Origin: Heligmosomoides polygyrus polygyrus
Lineage: Eukaryota > Nematoda > Chromadorea > Rhabditida > Heligmosomidae
NCBI GenBank assembly: GCA_947396885.1
Contig: OX377206.1
Location: forward strand, 48,095,631 to 48,159,630
Reading direction: 5' to 3'
Length of the DNA: 64,000 bases
The number at the start of each line of letters is the position of its first letter. Position 1 is the stretch's first letter. Below, piece by piece: positions 35,166 through 43,897 of this stretch. The position numbers and the translations under genes are program-made. The notes under the pieces were generated by a model. It ran no database searches. It saw nothing but the letters and a program-made list of their open reading frames with translations, and was not told the DNA's origin.

Positions 35166-35590
35166 AGAAGCCTGTAGTTTTCATACGCTGTCCGATGGTA
35201 GAGCAGAATCTTCACTGCTCCTATGAAGCCCATCCACCCTCTATCGCATATACGCGATTTACTCTCCGGACTGCCGTTCTCTGCGTGGTGAGAAACAGAT
35301 CATGAGAGCCCAATTCGAAGTGCTTAATCTGCAGGAACATAATACTTCCTTGCCGAAGTGCTATCAAAGAAACGGAGTGGGAGTCAAGCACGCACATGTG
35401 ACAATGACTTCCAAGACCTACGAGTCACCGCGTTGCCGCGACGTCTATGAAACTTCCGCACCCCGACACACTTGCCGCGACTTCTGTGATCCGTCTTCGG
35501 AAACCGGCGCACACCAGACGATAACTTGTCCCCCTTCCCCCACTCCCTTTAGTTATCTTCCTTTGCTGATCTACTCTTCACTGGTCACTC
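35165..35590. other. Mostly unassigned; decayed 42-bp units at the 3' end
   Basis: The 35,435-35,530 part ('cgcgacgtctatgaaacttc', 'gacttctgtgatccgtcttc') looks like strongly diverged 42-bp units. The rest is unassigned. Confidence 0.35.
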
Positions 35591-35599
35591 TCCTACAGG

Positions 35600-35790
35600 T
35601 CCCCCTTATTTGCAATCCCTACGTACGTTGGACGACGTCTAGGGCACGCCTTCTGAATCCTTGCACATGTTGGACGACATCTGCGGCACGTCTTCTGAAT
35701 CCATACGCTCCGTATTTGGTCCCCATTCATACCATGACGCGTTGCCCGCTGAATGCATCGTAAACTTGGACGATCCGCCGCCAAAGAAAC
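35600..35790. repeat. 42-bp repeat locus, two clear units, with conserved 3' flank
   Basis: 'gttggacgac' occurs at 35,627 and 35,669, exactly 42 bp apart, with 'gcacg.cttctgaatcc' in each unit. The following 'ccatgacgcgttgcccgct' and 'cttggacgat.c.ccgccaa' match the flank of the 58.0-kb locus. Confidence 0.8.
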
Positions 35791-35814
35791 AGGTCGTCAT
35801 CAACAGGGTTGTGC

Positions 35815-37450
35815 AGAAATTTTGAAAATTTTCCAGAAAACAATTCAGAAAACAGAAAAGCCAAAAACGCTAGAAAACAGAAAAATCAGAAAACAGATAA
35901 CAGAAAATTTCGCAATTATCATTTCAGCTATGTATTCTATCCAAATATGCATTTTTCTAGTAGCAAATGATATTGTGTGACTAGAAATGTTGCCGTATAT
36001 GAGAGGCTTTACTTACTATTGTTTCATAAATTCCTACTATAAGGGGGGGGGCAAAAGTAATGAGACAAATTGAAAAAATCTTTATCTCTTTATAACTAAA
36101 TTACAACTCAACGATGCTGAGGAATGTATTTGCCATTAAGGGCAACGACCTTGCTGCCATCGATCAGCCAACTTCCTGATTCCATCCTACCAGAGCCGCT
36201 TGGGTCTGGTGTTGATCAACTGCTCGATATGGTTGTCAAGGACTGCTTGGGTTCTTGTGTCCCTTCCGACCAAGAAGTCCTGTAGGCTCAAGACGTTGTG
36301 GTAGTCGCATGGAGAGATTTCCGACGAATACGGTTGGTGAAGGATGTGAACGTAGCCCAGCTGGCCAAGCTTATCCGTGGTTATTTGTTCCCGATGGGGT
36401 GCGGCGTAGTCGAAGAGGAGGACCTTCTTGAAGCGCTGAGACCGAATAAGTGCGAGTCGCCGGCCCATCCCTTCTATTTCGTTCACCATGGCCTTGGAGT
36501 TCATCGTAGTGCTCTTGGGAAACAGCTTCCACTATACCGGTCCATGGGCGCAGACCCAAAAGCTCTGAAGGTGCTTCTCCTTGCCGTGCACATCCCGCCG
36601 AACGAAGGTCGGTAACGGGTCAACAGACCTCACCCAGACTCGCTGCTCGGCATAGTTAGGGTAGAAGATGTTCTTCTCATCTTGCGTGAATATTGAGCCC
36701 AGGCTGCTCGGAGGTGGGAATGGGGCGAGATTTGCGTGACACAGGTCGACTCTTCAGACTGGGGTTTTGGCATGCTTCTGGAAAGGGCGGAAGTGGTAAC
36801 TTTTCAGATGCGCTTCATTAAGTAGCATACAAACATACAAATACGATAAGGAAGAAACCAGACTCCAGCCACGAGATATGTGGACACGGCATGGGGTGTC
36901 TCATTACTTTTGCCCCCCCCCCCCCTAATACATTCTAAATTCACTAAAATTTGTAAATTAGTAATTATGTCTCAACTGAAAGGTTCTATCTTATTTTTAT
37001 ATTTGCAGTATACAACACGACCTACCAGCTCCCTCTCACCAAGAGTTACATCAAAAGCCGCAAAACAATGAACCTGTTGCAAAACGTTGGTTTTACGAAA
37101 GCTGAGCTGATGAGGAGGTACAAGAGAGGATTATAAATGATGGAGGATCTTACCTGTCACATTCAGACTAAAATAGATGATTCAAGGATTACTGTAGAAA
37201 ACCACAATTTAGGTATAAGTACAAAAAAGATGATACACTAGATTAATTGTCCCACAAACAAGAAGCTGACCTTTTGAAGTTACTATAATAAATGCGAGGA
37301 GGCGCATTCGTCACTGTTCGCATGTTTCAAGCCATTTCGCCCAATTGTGTGAGTTTTGAGAGACACTCTTGCGAAATGCTCTAAAGCTGTGTGGAGAGTT
37401 GTGGAGTATTACTTGTTGCACTAGAGTCTATAATCCTAATTCGCCTCATT
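35815..37450. repeat. (CAGAAAA)-containing dispersed repeat, split by a mariner
   Basis: 35,815-36,040 aligns with 48,345-48,580 (the 'gaaattttgaaaattttcc' start, cagaaaacagaaaa tract, 'aagccaaaaacgc', 'tgattagaaatg' block). It continues after the mariner at about 36,930-36,990 and 37,190-37,450, matching 48,580-48,830 ('agacactctYgc', 'ctctaaagctgtg'). The insertion point is ctacta/tacat, absent from the 48-kb copy. Confidence 0.7.
36041..36928 (-). pseudogene. Mariner element with G-run ends, internally deleted
   Basis: Inverted ends read G-run + caaaagtaatgagac on both sides, next to TA. The minus strand encodes the catalytic domain in several frames: DEKNIFYPNYAEQRVWVRSV (first Asp), RRDVHGKEKH, then DKLGQLGYVHILHQPYSSEI, ending with SPCDYHNVLSLQDFLVGRDT (third Asp). 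The DNA-binding N-terminus is missing, and the C-terminus is frame-shifted near 36,165. At 0.9 kb it is shorter than the usual 1.3 kb, so it is a deleted, non-autonomous copy. Confidence 0.85.
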
Positions 37451-37459
37451 CTTGTACAG

Positions 37460-37790
37460 CAGTTTTCCAAACACGTCCATTTTGCTAGAATAACTAGGTC
37501 AATGAAATCCGTAGCAGACCAAGAATGTTATATACTGGCCGCTGTTATTCACAGAGCAACACGTCGATCTGGCTGGTAAACCCAGTGGAAATGTCGTGAC
37601 AAATCTTTGGCGAAAGTGCTTTCTTGAACGTGTCCATGTGGACACCAAGGAATGTAAAAAGCTTGTCCCTTCTCTTTCACATGGGTGATGCCGTCTAAGT
37701 GGTCAGGACGTCTGCCACTCATATGTACGTGAGCAGCATCTTCCTCAGAATTCCGATCCTGAGAGGAAAATGTTTGTTCCTAACACAGCT
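37460..37790. other. No recognisable feature
   Basis: Unassigned sequence between the repeat and the RTE fragment. Confidence 0.4.
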
Positions 37791-37799
37791 CTATGCGTG

Positions 37800-38065
37800 C
37801 GCAAAAGTCAAGGTGAATCCGAGAACGACGCATTTGTGCAAATAGATAGAAAGAAGCGAGCGGTTTTGGGAACATTCAGAAGCACTGAAGAAGTTGTGGT
37901 TACGAAGAACGTCATGCTCTGTGCCCATCTATTTCACTCCGCCGACCTTTCTGCATTAATGCATGGCTCAAAAAAAAACGGGCGCTACGAGATGACGCTC
38001 TCCATGTCCCTTGAACGACCAAATGAGATAGATACTCTGGCACAGGGCACGGACGAATAGAGAGT
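37800..38065 (+). pseudogene. RTE fragment (C-terminal region)
   Basis: RKKRAVLGTFRSTEEVV and KNVMLCAHLFHSADLSAL correspond to RKRAAWGAFKSVEEVV and KNVRLRAHLFDSTVLPAL of the RTE at 12.5-17.7 kb. A deletion then joins to the last part (RYE....LARDRDE-like). Heavily decayed. Confidence 0.75.
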
Positions 38066-38069
38066 TTTT

Positions 38070-38770
38070 TTTGCAACCGATCAAAATCCAATCAGCAATG
38101 GCTGGGATGGTCGGTGAAACTGGCAGTTTGAAACAAGCAGAATAAGCCTTTCTCATGGAGCCACATAATTTCAATTTGCAATGGCATGTGGTCGCTTCAC
38201 ACTGTACTGACGAGGAAGAACAACTGTGGTTAGGATAATGCAACCACCTCCAGGTTTGAAAACTGAAGTCTGTGTTCAGCTACGTTTAATGATAGTTTCG
38301 TGCGGACTGTTTAGCACAACTGCGCTTAATAATCACATGAAAACCTTCCCATTTCTCTTTTTGTTCTCTTTCGACCATCTGAATTCGGTCGTGAGTGGAC
38401 CGCATGGTCGTATCTCTGATTTCCTTTCATACAAACGAATCTGACGTCCATGTAGTATGAGTTGAGATTGGTGTATAATACGTATAATACGTATTATATG
38501 TATAATACGCCTACATACGTCGCAGAAGTTTTGAAACAGTTTCAGTTTATAAACTCCCTTCCCTGTGGAGAATTTTTGTGATTAATCACTAATTAAATGT
38601 AACTTAAACACTAGCACTGTAGCTTTATCGCAAAGTTTTGTACAAAGTCTTATAGGATACTATCTCAACGGTAGGTCGGAACGGCGCAAGAGTTGTAAAT
38701 GGGCAGGACCGCCTCTTCCTGGGAAGTAACAAACTGCAGGGCATACTTCACTTCTTTTATAATTTTGCTT
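38070..38770. other. Unassigned; small (ataatacgt) palindrome
   Basis: A short alternating palindromic run 'gtataatacgtattat' lies near 38,475. Nothing else is recognisable. Confidence 0.4.
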
Positions 38771-38775
38771 CGAGG

Positions 38776-38851
38776 CAGTGCCATTTAATTCGTTACAACC
38801 TAATATATAAATATAAATATAAATATAAATATATAAATAAATATATATATA
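38776..38851. repeat. Solo mariner end plus AT spacer
   Basis: 38,776-38,803 is an inverted copy of the left end of the adjacent mariner, ending in taa as the right end at 40,133 does. A 48-bp (ataaat)n spacer separates the two, giving a palindrome. Confidence 0.8.
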
Positions 38852-40133
38852 TTAGGTTGTAACGAATTAAATGGCACTGGCTCGCGCCATTTTTTGGCGC
38901 GTCTTTACGCGTTTGATCAAGAACAAACCGTAACATGTGGCAAATTATTTAGAAGCACAAACTTTGCTCTACCGGCGAGTACCAAATTTTCGATGTAAAA
39001 GTGGAAAACTTTAGAGTTTCAATGACTTTTTTGCAGATGGACAAAAGGGTAATCCGAGGCATTTACTTGTATGAATTCAAGCTGGGCACTACAGCTAAGG
39101 AGGCGGACGAGAAGATCAACGCAGCGTTCGGTCAAGGATGTTCCACAATTCGGACGGCCTGTCGTTGGTATCAGAAGTTCCGGAATGGAGATGAGAGCTT
39201 GGAAGAACATGAAGGTCGTGGGAGGCATAGTGATGTTGATGAGGACAAGCTGAGAGATGTGGTAGAGGAGGATCCACACAAAGGTACCAGGGAGATAGCG
39301 AAGGTTCTTGGCGTCAGTCACAACACAGCTGCCCGGCATCTGAAGGAAACTGGAAAGACCAAAAAGCTGGAAAGATGGGTGCCTCACGAGCTGTCTGAGG
39401 AGCAAAGAAACCGACGATATGAGATCTCGTCCGCACTGCTTCTACGGAACGAAACGGACCCATTCCTTGATCGCATCGTAGCCTGTGACGAGAAATGGAT
39501 AATGTACGACAACAGGCGACGATCGGCACAGTGGGTGGACAGCGATGAAAGCCCCAAGGTTTTTGCGAAGGCGGAATCGCACCAAAAGAAAGTAATGGTG
39601 ATAGTATGGTGATGTTGGCTGGGAATTATTCACCACAGCTTCCTCCCTCCCGGTGAGTCCATCACGGCAGAGAAGTACTGCATTGAAATTGAAGAAAAGA
39701 TGAAAAAGTTGAAGGATATCCGGCCGGCCTTGGTAAACCGAAGGCGAGTTCTCCTTCTGCACGACAATGCTCGCCCCCATGCAGCACGAATGACGTTGCA
39801 GAAATTGAATGAGCTGAGCATTGAAACTCTACCACATCCTCCGTTTTCTCCCGACCTCTCCCCAACAGACTACCATTTCTTTAAGCACCTTGGCGACTTC
39901 TTGGTAGAGAAAATATTCAAGTACCAACAGGATGCCGAAAGTGCCTTCGGAGATTTCGTCAATTCCAGAACTTCTGATTTTTATGCTACTGGGATAAAAA
40001 AGCTTGTGTCACGTTGGCAAAGATGTGTAGAATCAGAAGGTTTTTATTTCGATTAATAAACTTGCCTACAAGCCGAGATATTAACTGTTTAAATTTACAG
40101 TGGTTCAGTGCCATTAATTTCGTTACAACCTAA
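38852..40133 (+). mobile_element. Mariner element, nearly intact
   Basis: The ends ttaggttgtaacgaa.ttaa...ggcactg (left) and cagtgccattaa.ttcg.ttacaacctaa (right) are inverted repeats flanked by TA. Length about 1.28 kb, the normal size for mariner. It carries one transposase gene in the plus direction. Confidence 0.93.
39022..40056 (+). pseudogene. Mariner transposase with a single in-frame stop
   Basis: Cut-and-paste transposase. The ATG at 39,022 or 39,037 (the latter follows ttttttgcag) opens a frame that is continuous to TAA at 40,056 except for TGA at 39,610-39,612, where the family has Trp (TGG to TGA, one transition). N-terminal paired helix-turn-helix domain (about residues 10-110) with the linker between, then WVPHELSEEQ, the first catalytic Asp in ACDEKWIMYD, the second in LLLHDNARPH and the third in LSPTDYHFF. 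Thirty-four residues separate the last two, the DD34D signature of mariner. The C-terminus ends KLVSRWQRCVESEGFYFD. At about 344 codons it has normal length, so the copy is young. Confidence 0.93.
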
Positions 40134-40286
40134 TATATATATAATACATTGGATCCGATCGAAAATCTTTGGATAATTGGATGGTTCGAATAAGGCCACT
40201 TATTTTCGCGCCGGATTTCGGATATCCGAGCGAAATTATAGAATTATTCAAGAGAACAGTCCTACAGCAGCAGTCGTCCAGCTTCT
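40134..40286. other. Short unassigned stretch with pogo-like end sequence
   Basis: 'ggataattggatggttcgaa' with 'ggatttcggatatccgag' resembles the 'unpaired GGATAA...GGTTCGGATAA' ends of pogo/Fot-type elements. This is suggestive only. Confidence 0.25.
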
Positions 40287-40668
40287 TCAAAACATTCGCG
40301 TTAACCGCGTCCGCAAAACAGCATTTTTAACGTAATACGGTAACAAATAGCCGTATCTATCCATAACGAGCCAAATATATCTGATCCTTCCAATTGTTGG
40401 AATTAGAGTAGTAAAGTTCACTGAAAATCCCACAAATTTTTCAACCACAAAGCTGCCGAAAACAGCGACTCGTCAACTTTTTCAGACTGGCTGATCACCA
40501 AGTAGACCACACTTCAACGTACCAGTGTCATTGTCGTAGCTCATTTCGGCCATCGAAAACTCGTATTTGTTGTCCTCAGAAGGTGACGGTGAACTGTCAC
40601 CATCATCAGCTAAGTCATCAACACGATCCTCGAAACTCTCGCACTCCATTTGGCCGCCATTCATCCTT
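40287..40668 (-). CDS. Candidate small host gene, two exons
   Basis: Minus strand. A TTTCAG acceptor is followed at once by aagg ATG (40,664), typical of a trans-splice site in nematodes. Exon 40,668-40,523 encodes an acidic segment (MNGGQMECESFEDRVDDLAD, then SSPSPSED). The donor is gtacgt, the intron 102 nt, and the acceptor gattttcag. Exon 40,420-40,287 continues in frame (VNFTTLIPTIGRIRYIWLV and a basic end RTRLTRMF) to TGA. The predicted product is 91 residues with no recognised family. Splice signals and phase agree, but codon content is too short to be decisive, and the second exon abuts sequence that may be transposon-derived. Confidence 0.35.
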
Positions 40669-40675
40669 CTGAAAT

Positions 40676-41330
40676 TTTTTGAAAGAGTGGCAAATAAAGC
40701 AAAGATACCGCCAAAAAACGTGACACCTCGTGCAGAGTGCGAAACGACGACAACTATATCATCGGGACACCATCCCCGTACCAGCGTTTGCTTGCAGTGG
40801 AAAGGCGGTTTGGCGAGCAGCGGGTTTCTAGTTGACAGCAATAAACTACCACAGCATCGCCTCAATCAATTAAGCAACCGCGCCTCTTTAATAGAGTAAA
40901 AATCGGGAGGAACTCTGCTGGTTTCTAGTTCCTTCTGGAGACAGAGAATGGCGGAACAGATTATTAGCCTGGATACGCTGGTGGCCTTCTCGAACTCAGA
41001 TAACGACTCGAGCGAAGCGGCTGCAATTCACCTACGACCTAACTCGTTTAAAAAAAGTACGTTTAAAGTCCATGCATGAAGCCAATTCGGCTCAGTCACG
41101 GCGTGGCTGCATCCATTAAAAGAAACGTCTGTCTTGGTATTAAGTACAATTGGCTCGAAACCGGTGAGTTTTCACATCACTGCTAGAATCAATCGGACCG
41201 GAACCAACTCTAATCCACAAAGACCAGAAGTGCTCCACCTAGCCAACCTTCCCCATCCAGGGGAATCATTCTACTCCTACATGTTAACGTTCATTGACAC
41301 GCTCACAACAAGTTTGAGAGATCACTGTCA
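40676..41330. other. No recognisable feature
   Basis: Non-repetitive within the window. No supported gene. Confidence 0.4.
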
Positions 41331-41440
41331 CAGAATGTTTGGAGAAAAATTTAGGCGCCACGTGGAACTCGAACCCGCATACCCTGTTGTGACAGCAGGA
41401 CGTCATGCCTACGTTATACCATTGCTCACCCCGAGCTAAG
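41330..41440 (-). mobile_element. SINE-B fragment with tRNA-like promoter
   Basis: On the minus strand: an A-box-like 'gagcaatggtataacg', the B box 'gcgggttcgagttcc', then 'gtggcgcc' and a tail 'ccaaacattctgtgacag'. The last matches the tail 'caaaacatcctgtaacag' of the complete SINE-B at 44,832. It could be mistaken for a tRNA gene, but the acceptor stem does not pair. Confidence 0.6.
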
Positions 41441-41800
41441 GGACGGGCCTAGCGATGGGGGGGGGGTGCGCACAAGCGATGCCTATATCTATGGCACGCC
41501 GCTAGCGACGTATCGCTAGCGGCAGACCGCACAACCGACACGCGCATTTTCCCTCTGCAAAATTCCATCTCCATAGGCCCTCCAGTGATTGGCACATGTG
41601 AGAGTCTGATACGGTCCCGCCATGAAATAGTGCCTGTTGTCCACGCCATCGCTCACCCCTGAGCGATAGTATAACATACAGTTACGGCCGTAGCCTCTTC
41701 ATTTTCGCGGCTCTTTCGGCCTTTTGAAATAACTCTCTTAAGAGTTGATCATTCGGAAAAACAAACACATTTTTGAGCTCAGCAGCTCAAATTCTATCAG
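41440..41800. other. Unassigned; contains a G8 run and small palindromes
   Basis: A G run near 41,459 is followed by the nested palindromic motif cgctagcgacgtatcgctag at about 41,500. No coding evidence. Confidence 0.4.
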
Positions 41801-43440
41801 AAAGGGAAATTCGGTTGAATTTTGAAACTTGGCATCTATGGCATCAATGGGGCCATAGCCAGCGAGCCACGAAGCCGCACTTATTGCTGGAAAGCTGGAC
41901 GATGTCACGAATTCGTCCAGCGGCAATTCGCTCAAGGATCTTCATGCTGTGCGAAAGCAAGCGAATCGGACGGTAATTGGAGCAGTCAGCAGGGCTGCCC
42001 TTCTTCCAAATCGGAATCATCGTACTTTGGCGCCAACACTCAGGCACTTTCTTCTCCGCCGCAACCTGATTGAAGAAATTCGCCAACCACTCAGCAGGGT
42101 ACCAGTAATTGGACTTCAATAAATCAGCTGCCACTTCATCGGATCCAGTCGCTTTGCCTGTCCTCATCTTCTTCAAAGCCGCTTCAATCTCCTCCCCGGT
42201 GTTCTTCTGAACAGGGCCGTGGGTTGGAGCCGTTGAAGGGATGGCTGGTTGAGGAAATTCTACCGTAGAGATTTCCTCAAAGTAATCGCGCTATCGCTTC
42301 AATGCATTCTTGCGGTCCATGAGAAGATGGCCGTTCTCATCATTGATGCCGAAAAACTTCTCAATATCCTCGGTCTGCCGATGGCGATTCTTAGCAAGCT
42401 GGTACAGATGCCGCTCACCATCGCGCGACTCGAGCTTCTCTTTGACATCTCCATAATCAGTGGCTTTTGCAACAGCCACGGCCTTCTTTGCAGCTTTCTT
42501 CGCTTCTTGGTACTTCCGCCAGTTATCGGTCGTCTTTTCTCCGAGAAACACATGATAAAGCGACTTCTTGCTCAAGCTTTTGCTTTCACGTCGTTTGTTC
42601 ACAGCCATGTCTGCTGGGTGACTTTCCGTCGCCCAAGCTTCGTAGTGCCGAATTCCAATCGTGCAGCTTGACGTATCGCGTCGATCGCTTCCTTCCAAGT
42701 TTCATCGACGGTCGCGACTGTCGATAACCGCAGGCGAGAAATCACAGCTGCTTCCTTCTCACCACTTGATTATAGCGGCACCGCAACGCTCGACCTGCTT
42801 CAATCTCGGAGGGGCGATCTTCAAAGTACAGATAAGCGGTTGATGCTGTGGGGCGACCGTCTCATACGGCGCGACATTCGCGTCTGTGACAAGACTTCGG
42901 TCACGATCCTTCACAAGAACAAAGTGTATCTGAGTCCTGGTGCTCCCGCTGTAGAACGAGATGAGGTGGGAATCGCATTTACGAAATACGGTGTTCACTA
43001 TGGTGAGCTTACCTCACCATAGTGAACACCGTATTTCGAACACTGCGTTACGCGACACATAGCCGAATCCACTATGACAGCTCTACCCATCTTTCGTCGC
43101 ACCGACGTGCCCGTCACCAGTGACTATGGTTGCATCTTTTGACGGTACCCCTACTGTCTTCTCATGAAGCAGGCTCCAAAACTCATCCTTGGCTTGATCA
43201 CAGCAGCCAGTCTGCGGAGCACACGCGGAGGAGTGATAGCGTCGCTTCTTAGCGGCGACAACGACCTTCATCAATCGACCTTCGTTGCGGGACTTTCGGA
43301 CTGGCTCAGATGCCCACGATGCCGTCCTCGCCCCTCTCATGCTTCTCACACTCGCAGGGCTTTGCGAGTTCGCGTCGGCTCCCGCGGACGGCGTAGCACT
43401 ACCTCGAAATACATGAGCTGAAATACAGCATGTGATGTGA
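41800..43440 (-). pseudogene. Second RTE-type family: endonuclease and start of reverse transcriptase
   Basis: Reading down the minus strand, the endonuclease part is PQTGCCDQAKDEFWSLLHEK then TIVTGDGHVGATKDG, followed by VFRKCDSHLISFYSGSTRTQ and KDRDRSLVTDA. Next comes the linker region (42,698-42,291; KKAAKKAVAVAKATDYGDVK). The reverse transcriptase N-terminus is at 42,176-41,844 (GKATGSDEVAADLLKSNYWY, SPADCSNYRPIRLLSHSMKI). The catalytic FADD part is absent. Frame shifts, stops and a 55-bp palindromic rearrangement (42,983-43,037) disrupt it. The protein differs clearly from the 12.5-kb RTE, so it is a separate family. Confidence 0.85.
42983..43037. repeat. Perfect 25-bp palindrome in the RTE remnant
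   Basis: Two exact 25-base inverted arms flank the loop cttac. One arm is the expected coding sequence (VNTVF region). The other is an inverted duplication of it that has replaced the preceding codons. Confidence 0.9.
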
Positions 43441-43459
43441 CATGGGTTTTCGTAGGCCG

Positions 43460-43897
43460 GCCTGTCACAAGTATCGCCTGCAATCGAGTGTCCGTGATCG
43501 GCTTAGCTCGCAAAGCGAACAGTTTCCAGTGGAGGAACGGACATCGCCACCGCGACAGGACAATACCTGAGCACCCTAAATCAAAGGTGTATAGAACGGT
43601 CGTCCACCAAGTAGCGACGTATGGTGCTGAGTGCTGGCCCGCGACTAAGGAAATTGAGAGCCGTCTCAGTACAATGGAAACGAGAATGCTACGATGGACG
43701 GCCGGAGTTACGCGTTTGGACCGCGTTCGCAACGACACCATATGACAGAGGTTCGGTGTCGCCCCGATATCCGACAAGCTGCGCGAAGCTCGTCTACGAT
43801 GGTACGGCCACGTCCTTTGCGCCAACGACGACACCGTCCGTAAGATTGGCCTGAACCTTGGGGTCCTTGAACAGTGTCCCAGAGGACGCCCGAAGCA
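43460..43897 (+). pseudogene. Second RTE family: C-terminal fragment, opposite orientation
   Basis: The frame reads SKVYRTVVHQVATYGAECWP, TMETRMLRWTAGVTRLDRVR, then after a one-base shift APISDKLREARLRWYGHVLC and GVLEQCPRGRPKQ, typical of the region after the RT palm in RTE elements. It is truncated at GRPKQ by the 3' tail of the LINE that follows. Its 5' side abuts the minus-strand endonuclease fragment, so the two pieces point away from each other. Confidence 0.8.
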
